From Amycolatopsis deserti (GTDB lineage Bacteria > Actinomycetota > Actinomycetes > Mycobacteriales > Pseudonocardiaceae), in assembly GCF_014653945.1 (NCBI RefSeq), contig NZ_BNAU01000001.1:1364001-1428000 (forward strand): a stretch of 64,000 nucleotides of DNA, written 5' to 3'. The first letter of the stretch is position 1, and the number at the start of each line of letters is the position of its first letter. The notes below the pieces were generated by a model. That model was given only the letters and a program-made list of their open reading frames with translations. It had not been told where the DNA came from and made no database searches. The position numbers and the translations under genes were made by a program. Shown here in pieces: positions 16,937-24,833 of the stretch.

Positions 16937-17515
16937 ATGGACACCCGGCTCTTCCTGAGCATCGACGACTTCGCCCGCGCGACTCCGTGGTTGCACGGCG
17001 TCGTGACGGTCTACGCCACCTACGGGCTCGCGGTGTTCGCGGCGCTGATGCTGGCCGGCTGGTGGACGGCCCGGCGACGGGCGTCCGTGGCGACGATGGC
17101 GGCCGCGATCTGGACGCCGCTGGGCATGCTCGCCGCGCTCGGGGTGAACCAGCCGCTCGCCGGCCTGGTCGGCGAGCCCCGCCCCTACACCGCGATCCCG
17201 GGCATCCTGGTGCTGGCGCACCGCAGCACCGATCCCTCGTTCCCCAGCGACCACGCGGTGATGGCCGGCGCGGTGACCGCGGGGTTGTTCCTCGTGCACC
17301 GGCGCCTCGGCCTGCTCGCCGCCGCCGCGGCGATCGTGATGGCTTTCTCGCGGGTCTACATCGCCGCGCACTACCCCCGGGACGTCCTGGCCGGTCTGGT
17401 GCTGGGCGCCGTGGTGACGCTTCTCGGGTTCCTGCTCGTGCGCCGTCCGCTGGAGTGGCTGCTGCGCGCGGCCGAACGCTCGCCCCTGCGGCCGTTCGTG
17501 ACGGCGGTCCGGTGA
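16937..17515 (+). CDS. PAP2-family membrane phosphatase
   Basis: 192 residues, 5-6 membrane helices. The three PAP2 motifs are visible: a KxxxxxxRP-like first motif altered to GEPRPYTA, PSDHAVMAGAV (PSxH variant) and SRVYIAAHYPRDVLAG with catalytic His and Asp. It dephosphorylates a lipid phosphate such as undecaprenyl or phosphatidyl phosphate on the outer face of the membrane; the substrate is inferred. ATG 16937 lies 11 bp after the ChrB-like gene, and its stop overlaps the GTG of the MFS gene. Confidence 0.88.
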   Translation: MDTRLFLSIDDFARATPWLHGVVTVYATYGLAVFAALMLAGWWTARRRASVATMAAAIWTPLGMLAALGVNQPLAGLVGEPRPYTAIPGILVLAHRSTDPSFPSDHAVMAGAVTAGLFLVHRRLGLLAAAAAIVMAFSRVYIAAHYPRDVLAGLVLGAVVTLLGFLLVRRPLEWLLRAAERSPLRPFVTAVR

Positions 17516-18699
17516 CCGGCGGGCCGGGCACCGCGGTCGGGCGTGCGCCGTGGCCGCTCTACGCCGCCGGATTCGTCACCGCGTTCGGCGCGCACAGCAT
17601 CGCGGCCGGCCTGGGCGCCTACACGCACGAGCAGCACGCGTCCCTGCTCACGCTCGGGATCGTGCTCGCCGTCTACGACGGAGCCGAGGTCGTGCTCAAA
17701 CCGGTGTTCGGGTCGCTGGCCGACCGGATCGGCCCGCGTCCGGTGCTGCTGGGCGGACTGGTGGCGTTCGCGGTGGCCTCCGCCGCGTTCGTGGTGGCCG
17801 GGAATCCCGCGCTGGTCGCGTTGACGCGACTGGGGCAGGGCGCCGCCGCGGCGGCCTTCTCCCCCGCCGCCGGGGCGCTGGTCGCCCGGCTGTCCCCGGC
17901 GGCGCGGCAGGGCCGGGCGTTCGGCGGATACGGCGCCTGGAAGGGCCTGGGCTACACCCTCGGACCGGTGCTGGGTGGGGTGCTGATCACGGTCGGCGGG
18001 TTCGGGCTGCTGTTCGGGGTGCTCGCCGGGCTCGCCGTGCTGGCCGCGGTGTGGGCGGCGCTGGCCGTTCCGGCGGTGCCGCCGTTGCCGCGGGAGCGCC
18101 AGACGGTGGTCGACCTGGCGCGGCGGCTGGGCCGGGCCAGTTTCCTCGGCCCGACCGCGACGCTGGCCGCGGCGACCGGGGCGCTGGCCGTGGGTGTGGG
18201 TTTCCTGCCGGTGACCGGGGCGGCGGCCGGGCTCGGCCCGCTGGCGACCGGGGCGGCGGTGTCGGTGCTGGCGGTGTGTTCGGCGCTGGTGCAGCCCTGG
18301 GCCGGACGCGCCCGGGACGCCGGCCGCCTCCGCGACCGGACGGGCATGGCCCTCGGTCTCGGGGCGACGGCGGCGGGCCTGACCGTCGCGGCACTGGTGC
18401 CCGGCCTGGGCGGTGTGCTCGGCGCGGCGGTGGTCATCGGCACCGGCGTCGGGCTCGCCACCCCGCTCGGGTTCGCGCACCTGGCCGCCACCACCCCACC
18501 GGAACGACTCGGCCAGACCATGGGCGCCGCCGAGGTGGGCCGCGAACTCGGCGACGCGGGCGCCCCGCTCCTGGTCGGGGCCGTGGCCGTGGCGTCCTCG
18601 CTCGGCGGCGGACTGATCGCCCTGGCCGCGGTCGTGGCCCTCATGGGCGGCCTGGTGGGCGCGAACCGCCGCACCGCGCACGGGGAAGGCCGGTCATGA
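17512..18699 (+). CDS. MFS transporter, 12-helix drug-efflux type
   Basis: 395 residues with about 12 hydrophobic segments. The MFS signature between helices 2 and 3 is GSLADRIGPRPVLLGG, and LTRLGQGAAAAAFSPAAGAL is the helix 4-5 motif of exporters. GTG start overlaps the PAP2 stop, and its own stop overlaps the ATG of the next (frameshifted) gene, so it sits in a four-gene operon with the ChrB-like protein. Probable efflux of a small molecule; substrate unknown. Confidence 0.9.
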   Translation: MTGGPGTAVGRAPWPLYAAGFVTAFGAHSIAAGLGAYTHEQHASLLTLGIVLAVYDGAEVVLKPVFGSLADRIGPRPVLLGGLVAFAVASAAFVVAGNPALVALTRLGQGAAAAAFSPAAGALVARLSPAARQGRAFGGYGAWKGLGYTLGPVLGGVLITVGGFGLLFGVLAGLAVLAAVWAALAVPAVPPLPRERQTVVDLARRLGRASFLGPTATLAAATGALAVGVGFLPVTGAAAGLGPLATGAAVSVLAVCSALVQPWAGRARDAGRLRDRTGMALGLGATAAGLTVAALVPGLGGVLGAAVVIGTGVGLATPLGFAHLAATTPPERLGQTMGAAEVGRELGDAGAPLLVGAVAVASSLGGGLIALAAVVALMGGLVGANRRTAHGEGRS

Positions 18700-19018
18700 G
18701 CGTGAGATCGGCGGCCGGGGTCCTCGCCTACGCCGGGTCGCCGGCGCTGCGGACGTGGCAGCGAGTGGCGCTCGCCGCCGTACCAGCGGCCGGAGAGCGT
18801 GCTGCTGGGCGACTTCTACCGGGGCAACCCGGTGCACCCGGACCTCGTGGCCGCCGACGAACGGAACTGGCTCCTGGCCGGGATCGTCCACAACGGACAG
18901 CACCTGAGGGGGCTGCTGGGCGACGAGTACCACCGGGTCGACCCCGCGGCCGATCGAGATCCTGTTCCACTCCCCCGTCACCTGCGGGGGCGAACCGGAT
19001 TCATCCTGCCCGGTTTGA
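18696..19018 (+). pseudogene. Small unrecognised protein with two +1 frameshifts
   Basis: Third-position GC bias follows three frames in turn. The first (from ATG 18696, overlapping the MFS stop) reads MSVRSAAGVLAYAGSPALRT. From about 18781 the next reads YQRPESVLLGDFYRGNPVHP and ERNWLLAGIVHNGQHLRGLL. From about 18950 the third reads PIEILFHSPVTCGGEPDSS, stopping at 19018. The rebuilt product would have about 107 residues. I do not recognise the family. The lesions may be real decay or two base-calling errors; a check of the raw reads at those points would decide. Confidence 0.5.
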
Positions 19019-19308
19019 CGGGCCGGAGCCCGGATCTTACGTTTGAAGCGGGACACCGAAGTCCCCGAGCGTCGCGAGCAGGCGCGGAGGGCGCCATGAC
19101 CATCGATGAGCGTCCACCCGGGCGCGGCGACCTCGGCACCGGCCGGAGGTACCGGCGTGGTGCGCGCCCCGCTCGTCCTCCGCTGGCAATCGCCGGCGGC
19201 ATGATCGGCCCGCGGAACCCAGGAGACCTGGCGCGCCGCGCCGGACAGCAGCTCTTCGTCGCGCCGGGACACCGGCCGGCCTCCGCGCCGGGGCAGGCGG
19301 TGCCCTGA

Positions 19309-21675
19309 TTGGACGATCCGCGCCCGGCCGCGCGGCCGCCGGAGGTGATGCCGCTGGGGCGGCATCCCCGGGACTTGGTCGTCCTGCTGACCGCCACGGC
19401 GGGCGTCGTGCTGTGCGCACTGGGCGCGCGGCGGCCGGCCAACCCGGTCGAGATCGCGATCTACCAGCAGTTCCAGAGCATCCCCGCCGGATCGACCGTG
19501 GTGTGGCGCGTGCTGGACTGGGCGGGTGGCTGGGCGGGCGCCGCCGTGGTCACCGCCGTCGCGCTCTACGTCAAGCGGGTCCGGCTCGCCCTCCAGTGCG
19601 CCGGGGCCGCCCTGCTGGCGTGGGGTCTCGAACTGGCCGTGCACTCGTGGTCCGGTTCTCGCGCTGTGCCGCCGGCGCTGGAGGCGGCACTGGGCTTGCG
19701 GTTGCCCGGGCCCGGCGGGTTCGTCTTCCCGGCTTCGCACGCCGCGGTGGCGGCGGCTGTGGTGTCCGTCGCGGCTCCCTACCTGAAGCGGCGGGGCCGG
19801 CCCGTGGCGTGGGCCGTGGTGGTGCTGGTCGCGGCCGCGGGGGTGTACCTCGGCCACATCCTGCCGCTCGGCGCGCTGGCCGGGGTGTTCCTCGGCTGGG
19901 GTACCGGCGCGCTGTTCCACCTCGCCTTCGGAGCGCCGGGCAGGCAGACCTCGGCGGCCGCCGTGGCCCTGGCGCTGGCCGAGGCCGGGCTCGCGGCGGT
20001 GGACGTCGTCCCGGTGCGGGGGCACGCGCTGGGCCCGCTCGAGTTCGTCGCGACGACGGCGGAGGGCGACCGGCTGCGGGTCGAGGTGGTGCGCCGCCTG
20101 CATCGGCGGGCCGGGCCGGGGTACCGGATCCGGCGCATGCTCGCCTCCCTCGAGACCGAGGACGAGCCGCGCCTGTCCGGCACCTACCACGAAGCCGAGC
20201 ACGAAGCGCTCGTGACGTTGCTCGCGCAGCACAGCGGCGTGCCCGTGCCGCCGGTGGTACTGGCTTGCCAGGCCCCGGACGGCGCGTCGTTGCTGGTGCG
20301 GCACCAGATCGACGGCACGCGGCTCACCCGGCTCGCCCCGGGCGAGATCGACGACACGCTGCTCGAGGGCGTCTGGTCCGCCGTCGGCAAGCTCGGCGAC
20401 AGCCGCATCGCCCACCACGACCTGCGCGCGAAGAACGTGCTCGTCGACGCGCGAAGGCGGTCGTGGCTGCTGAACCTCACCTTCGGCAAGGCCGGCGCCG
20501 CGGACAACCGGATCGCCCAGGACCTCGCCGAGGCTCTGGTCTCGATCACGTCGGTCGCCGGGATCGACCGGGCCGTGGACACGGCGGCACGCGTGCTCCC
20601 CGCCGCCCGGCTCGAAGCCGCGCTGGCGTATCTGCAGCCGCTCGCGCTGCCGCGCCGGATCCGCCGGCAGATCGGCAACGACCGCTACCTCCTGACCGAC
20701 CTGCGGGAGACCCTCGCCGAGCGGATCGGCCGGCCGATCCCGACGTTCCGCTCGCCGCTGCGCCCCGGCACCCTGATCGGGCTGGTGCTGTTCGGGGCCG
20801 CCGTCTACACGCTGCTGCCGCAGCTGGCGAACCTGCGCGCGGTGGGCGAATCGCTGGGCCGGGCCGACTGGCTGTGGCTGGCCGTGACCGTGCTGACCGG
20901 GCTGCTCGCCATCGTGGCGGCCGCGGTGTCGATGCTCGGGGCGAGCTCGTCGCCGCTCCCGTTCTGGCGCGCCACCCTGGTGCAGCTGGGCGCCGCGTTC
21001 ACGGGCCGGACGACACCGGGCGGGGTGGGGTTCTTCGGCATCAACATCGCCTTCATGGAGCGGCTGGGCATCCGGCGGTCCCAGGCGGTCGGGGTCGCGA
21101 TGCTCAACATCGCCGCCACCGGGGTCCTCGGCGGGATCTGGTCGGTGGCCGGGGCGCTCGGTCTCGGCACCGCGGGGTTGCTGAGCGGTATCCGGGTCCC
21201 GCACGGGTGGCCGGTGGTGGCTGCCGCCGCCGGGCTGGTGGTGGTCGCGGGGGTCGTGCTGGGGTCGGGGTTCGGGCGGCGCAAGTTCGTCCGGCCCGCC
21301 CTGCGGGTCGCCAGGGACCTCGGCACCACCTTGCGGCAGCCCCGGCGAGCGGCGCAGCTGTGGGGCGGCGCCGCCGCCTACCTCGCCGTGTCCGGAGCCG
21401 GCCTCGCGACGAGCCTGGCCGCCTTCGGCGACACGGCGCCGCTCGCGGCGGTGCTCACGGTGTTCGTCATCGGGCACACCTTCGGGCACATCATCCCGAC
21501 TCCGGGCGGTATCGGCGCCGTCGAGTCGCTGACGGTCACCGGTCTCACCGCGCTGGGCACCCCACCCACGACCGCGGTGCTGGCCGTCCTCACCTCCCGG
21601 GTGCTGACCTACTGGCTGCCGATCCTGCCCGGGATCGCCGCGTTCCGGTACCTCCAGCACCAGGGCACGATCTGA
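19309..21675 (+). CDS. Large membrane protein: PAP2-like + kinase-like + LPG-synthase-type transmembrane (UPF0104) domains
   Basis: 788 residues from TTG 19309; ATG 19348 is possible but has poorer spacing to its ribosome site. Residues about 20-210 form a membrane domain with PAP2-like FVFPASHAAVAAAVVSV and LGHILPLGALAG; the usual SR and final Asp are missing. Residues about 240-470 look like an ABC1/RIO-type kinase lobe: AHHDLRAKNVLVD matches HxDxxxxN, but the following metal-binding Asp position reads LLNLTFGKAG (Asp to Asn). Residues about 485-785 are a UPF0104/MprF-like 8-helix region with TTPGGVGFFGINIAFMERLG and PTPGGIGAVESLT. It likely handles a lipid or lipid-linked sugar in the membrane, but the activity is not known. 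Confidence 0.75.
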   Translation: MDDPRPAARPPEVMPLGRHPRDLVVLLTATAGVVLCALGARRPANPVEIAIYQQFQSIPAGSTVVWRVLDWAGGWAGAAVVTAVALYVKRVRLALQCAGAALLAWGLELAVHSWSGSRAVPPALEAALGLRLPGPGGFVFPASHAAVAAAVVSVAAPYLKRRGRPVAWAVVVLVAAAGVYLGHILPLGALAGVFLGWGTGALFHLAFGAPGRQTSAAAVALALAEAGLAAVDVVPVRGHALGPLEFVATTAEGDRLRVEVVRRLHRRAGPGYRIRRMLASLETEDEPRLSGTYHEAEHEALVTLLAQHSGVPVPPVVLACQAPDGASLLVRHQIDGTRLTRLAPGEIDDTLLEGVWSAVGKLGDSRIAHHDLRAKNVLVDARRRSWLLNLTFGKAGAADNRIAQDLAEALVSITSVAGIDRAVDTAARVLPAARLEAALAYLQPLALPRRIRRQIGNDRYLLTDLRETLAERIGRPIPTFRSPLRPGTLIGLVLFGAAVYTLLPQLANLRAVGESLGRADWLWLAVTVLTGLLAIVAAAVSMLGASSSPLPFWRATLVQLGAAFTGRTTPGGVGFFGINIAFMERLGIRRSQAVGVAMLNIAATGVLGGIWSVAGALGLGTAGLLSGIRVPHGWPVVAAAAGLVVVAGVVLGSGFGRRKFVRPALRVARDLGTTLRQPRRAAQLWGGAAAYLAVSGAGLATSLAAFGDTAPLAAVLTVFVIGHTFGHIIPTPGGIGAVESLTVTGLTALGTPPTTAVLAVLTSRVLTYWLPILPGIAAFRYLQHQGTI

Positions 21676-21785
21676 GGGCCGGCTCGCCCGTCAGCGGGTC
21701 CGCCGCCGGAACCGCTTCGCACGGGGGCCGTGCGGGCGTAGCTTGGGCTTCGTCGCGAACCTCTCGGACTCACTCGGGAGCCGGC

Positions 21786-23276
21786 ATGGATCGCTCCACC
21801 ACCGCGCGTGCGGGCGCGCTCGATCGCGAGGTAGTCGTCACCGGGCTCGTCGTCGTGTGCGGGCTCATCATGGTGGTGTTCGACACCACGATCGTCAACG
21901 TCGCGCTGGAGACCGTGAGCAGGCAACTCGGCGCCGGCCTGTCCACCGCCCAGTGGATGGTCACCGGATACCTGCTCGCGGTGGGCCTGGTCATCCCGCT
22001 CACCGGATGGGCCATGGACCGCTTCGGGACCAAGCCGGTGTGGATCCTGTCGGTGGTGCTGTTCGCGGCGGGTTCGGCGCTGTGCGCCGCCGCCTGGTCG
22101 ATCGAGAGCCTGATCGCGTTCCGCGTGGTGCAGGGCCTCGGTGGCGGGATGCTGTTGCCGGGCGGGCAGACGATCATCACGCGGGCCGCGGGGCCGGAAC
22201 GGCTGGGTCGCGCGATGGCGATCCTCGGGGTGCCGATGCTGCTCGGCCCGGTCTTCGGCCCGGTGCTCGGCGGCCTGCTGGTCGAGTACACCAGCTGGCA
22301 CTGGATCTTCCTCGTCAACGTGCCGGTGGCGGTGTGCGCGGTCGGGCTGGCGGCGTGGAAGCTGCCCGGCGGTGGCGAGGTGGAGCACCCCGGCCGGATC
22401 GACGTGCGCGGTCTCGTCCTGTTGTCCGGGAGTCTCGTCGTGCTGCTCTACGGCCTGTCGCGGGCGAGCTCGCAGGGCGGTTTCGGGCACTGGAATGTGA
22501 TCGCCTGGCTCATCGCCGGCGGCGCCGGTCTCGCGCTGTACACGTGGCACAGCCTGGGCCGGGGTCCCGCCGCATTGATCGACGTGCGACTGTTCGCCAA
22601 CCGGTTCTTCACCGCCGGCGCGGTGACGATCTTCCTGGTGGCCGTGGCGCTGTTCGGGGGCCTGCTCCTGCTGCCCCTGTACTACCAGACCGTCCGTGGT
22701 GAAGGCGCCCTGACCGCGGGCCTGCTGCTCGCGCCGCAAGGACTCGGCGCGATGGTGGCGATGCCGCTCGCGGGGAAGCTGACCGACCGGGTCGGGGCGG
22801 GTTTCGTCGTGCCGGTGGGCATCGTGCTGGCGCTGCTGGGCACCGCGCCGCTGGCTCAGGTCGGCACCGCCACCTCGTACGCGTGGCTGAGCGCGGTCCT
22901 GTTCGTGCGCGGCCTCGGGCTGGGTTCGGTGATGATGCCGACCTTCGCCGCCGCCTACGCGAAACTCGACGCCAGGGCCGTGTCCCGGGCGGCGCCCACG
23001 CTGTCGGCCATCCAGCAGGTCGGGGCTTCGCTCGGCAGCGCGCTGCTGGTGACCGCGCTGACCCAGCATCTCACCGGCGGGCTCGCTGCCCGCGGCATCC
23101 CGGCCGCCGGCCCGGGCCCGATCACGTCGATGCCACCGGCGGCGAGGGCGACCGTGGGCCCGATCCTGGCCGAGTCGTTCGGTTTCGCGTTCTGGGTCGC
23201 GTTCGGCATGACCGCGGTCCTGATCTTCCCCGCGCTCCTGCTCCCCCGCCGCGCCAAACGGAGCTCCGCCGCCTGA
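21786..23276 (+). CDS. DHA2-family (14-helix) MFS drug efflux transporter
   Basis: 496 residues. Motif C of drug:H+ antiporters (LLGPVFGPVLGGLLVEYTSW), the start motif VVFDTTIVNVALETVSRQL and the loop motif GWAMDRFGTKPVWILS are all in place. The 14-helix layout and length match EmrB/QacA-type exporters. Start ATG 21786 follows GGGAGCCGGC. It stands alone, convergent with the flavoprotein gene across a stem-loop. Confidence 0.92.
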   Translation: MDRSTTARAGALDREVVVTGLVVVCGLIMVVFDTTIVNVALETVSRQLGAGLSTAQWMVTGYLLAVGLVIPLTGWAMDRFGTKPVWILSVVLFAAGSALCAAAWSIESLIAFRVVQGLGGGMLLPGGQTIITRAAGPERLGRAMAILGVPMLLGPVFGPVLGGLLVEYTSWHWIFLVNVPVAVCAVGLAAWKLPGGGEVEHPGRIDVRGLVLLSGSLVVLLYGLSRASSQGGFGHWNVIAWLIAGGAGLALYTWHSLGRGPAALIDVRLFANRFFTAGAVTIFLVAVALFGGLLLLPLYYQTVRGEGALTAGLLLAPQGLGAMVAMPLAGKLTDRVGAGFVVPVGIVLALLGTAPLAQVGTATSYAWLSAVLFVRGLGLGSVMMPTFAAAYAKLDARAVSRAAPTLSAIQQVGASLGSALLVTALTQHLTGGLAARGIPAAGPGPITSMPPAARATVGPILAESFGFAFWVAFGMTAVLIFPALLLPRRAKRSSAA

Positions 23277-23321
23277 ACGAACCAGTCGCCGCTCGTGGAC
23301 GGCGCCGCGCCCGCTCGCCCA

Positions 23322-23358
23322 GCAGGAGGGCGGCCGCGGCGCGAGCACGCCCTCCTGC
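23322..23358. terminator. Bidirectional terminator between convergent genes
   Basis: Perfect 11-bp arms GCAGGAGGGCG / CGCCCTCCTGC with a 15-nt loop, midway between the MFS stop (23276) and the flavoprotein stop (23377). Confidence 0.6.
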
Positions 23359-23376
23359 GCTCGATCGGGACCGAGC

Positions 23377-24495
23377 TCAGAGGCGGAGTGCCTCCTTCGC
23401 CCCGGCGGTGGGACCGAATTGCTCGGTGAAGCGGCCGGTGAACAGGTCGGCGCCCTTGTACTGCCGGACGATGTCGGACGTGACGACCGACGGGCCCTCC
23501 GGTGAGGGCAGCTGGCCGACCCCGCCCCGCGAGCCGAGCGGGAGCAGGATCATCGGGAACGGCAGCGGCCGGTAGGTCTCGCTGGCCCGCTCGCCACGCA
23601 ACTGTGCGGTGATGTTCTTCGCCACGACCTCGGCGTGCTGCATCGCGTACCCGGCCATTTTCGCTTCCGGCACGTCGGTGATGTCGCCGACGGCGTAGAC
23701 GTGGTCGTACCCCGTCACGTTGAGGGTGTCGGTGACCCGGACCGCGCCCTCCGGGGTGCGGGTGGTCAGCTTGCCGTCGGCGAGGTAGTCGCTGTTGACG
23801 TTCGAGCCGAACGCGCGGAACCAGATGTCGGCGGTGATCCGGTCCCCGCCGGTGGTGGTGACGGTGAACGTCCCGGCCTCACCGGGCTGGTTCGCCGGCG
23901 GGGCGGCCAGTCCGGTGCCCAGCCGCACCTCGACGCCCAGTTCCGTGAGCTGGCGCCGCAGATCGGCACGCACCTCCGGCTGAAAACCGGGCAGGAGCTG
24001 CTCGGCCGGGGCGACGACGGTCACCTGCTTGTGCGGCCAGGCTTCCTTGATCTCCCCCGCCAGTTCCAGGCCGACCGGGCCGGCGCCCAGGATGAGCACC
24101 CGGTCGGAGCCGGCCAGCTCCTCGTGGGTCCGGCGGAAGTCGTGCAACGCCTCGCCGACGGAGTCCGCGGCGGGGTGGGCCGGGTAGGCGTAGCGGGAAC
24201 CGGTGGCCAGAACCAGGTAGTCCGCCGCGACCCGGCGGCCCGAGGCCAGGGTGACGCCCTCGGGGTCGACCGAGACCGCGCGGTCCCGGATCACCGTGGC
24301 GCGGGTGAGCATCGTGTCGAAGGGGAAGAACATGTTGCCCGCCCAGTCGGGCTGAGCCACCGCCCGCAACGACCCGGCGACGTTGACGAACGCGTCCCGA
24401 GGCTCGACGAGGACGACGTCGGCCTCCCCTTCGAGCGCCTTGGCGACCGAGGCGCCCCCATACCCTCCACCGATGACCACGACGGTACGACTCAT
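23377..24495 (-). CDS. FAD-dependent pyridine nucleotide-disulfide-type oxidoreductase (NDH-2/AIF-like)
   Basis: 372 residues from ATG 24495. FAD motif VVVIGGGYGGASVAKAL, ATGSRY, the NAD(P) motif LILGAGPVGLELAGEIKE and the second FAD motif VYAVGDITDVPEAK define the family. There is no redox CxxxxC pair, so it resembles type II NADH or AIF/FSP1-like quinone reductases rather than disulfide reductases. Two 17-bp operator-like repeats lie 28-66 bp upstream, so expression is probably inducible by a regulator coded elsewhere. Likely cytosolic or membrane-associated NAD(P)H oxidation. Confidence 0.88.
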   Translation of the reverse strand: MSRTVVVIGGGYGGASVAKALEGEADVVLVEPRDAFVNVAGSLRAVAQPDWAGNMFFPFDTMLTRATVIRDRAVSVDPEGVTLASGRRVAADYLVLATGSRYAYPAHPAADSVGEALHDFRRTHEELAGSDRVLILGAGPVGLELAGEIKEAWPHKQVTVVAPAEQLLPGFQPEVRADLRRQLTELGVEVRLGTGLAAPPANQPGEAGTFTVTTTGGDRITADIWFRAFGSNVNSDYLADGKLTTRTPEGAVRVTDTLNVTGYDHVYAVGDITDVPEAKMAGYAMQHAEVVAKNITAQLRGERASETYRPLPFPMILLPLGSRGGVGQLPSPEGPSVVTSDIVRQYKGADLFTGRFTEQFGPTAGAKEALRL

Positions 24496-24522
24496 GCTTT
24501 CACATCCCTCAGCCGGTCTTTC

Positions 24523-24561
24523 AGTTCGCACTACGAACCATATTAGTTCGTGGTACGAACT
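24523..24561. promoter_or_regulatory. Tandem operators upstream of the flavoprotein gene
   Basis: Two related 17-bp palindromes: AGTTCGCACTACGAACC (24523-24539) and AGTTCGTGGTACGAACT (24545-24561). The second has perfect 7-bp arms. Their starts are 22 bp apart, about two helical turns, so two dimers could bind the same face. No regulator gene lies beside them. Confidence 0.7.
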
Positions 24562-24833
24562 GCAATGGTCGGCTCTGTGAGCTGGGCCATAGCGGGCTTG
24601 TCGGAGCTACAGGTCTGGACCACCGGAGGTGGCGCATCACAACGCTGAGCGTTCGCGGCTTCCTTCCGCCGTCGGCACCGCGGCGGGCAGTACCCCGCCT
24701 CGTCGTGCTCCCGTACCCGGCGGCTTGACCTGCGCGCTTCGACGATCTTCGTGACACCACCCCGCCAGCACCCGGGCCTAGATTGACACCGCTGTTTGTC
24801 CTTGGTCGCAACAAAAACCCCTGGAGGGTGTGG
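24562..24833. other. Divergent intergenic region, flavoprotein / secreted hydrolase
   Basis: About 270 bp between the tandem operators and the hydrolase start. No gene. The stretch nearest the hydrolase (24790-24820, with an A-run in CGCAACAAAAACCC) is relatively AT-rich and precedes a good ribosome site CTGGAGGG at 24821. Confidence 0.4.

Noticed and set aside
18694..21660. A 988-codon open frame on the minus strand
   Set aside because: It is antisense to two real genes; composition is His/Arg/Gly/Pro-rich noise typical of shadow frames at high GC, and no family is recognisable.
19413..21785. Apparent 1287-residue fusion reading into the DHA2 transporter
   Set aside because: Only the part from ATG 21786 is protein-like; the upstream part is an out-of-frame reading of the three-domain membrane protein.
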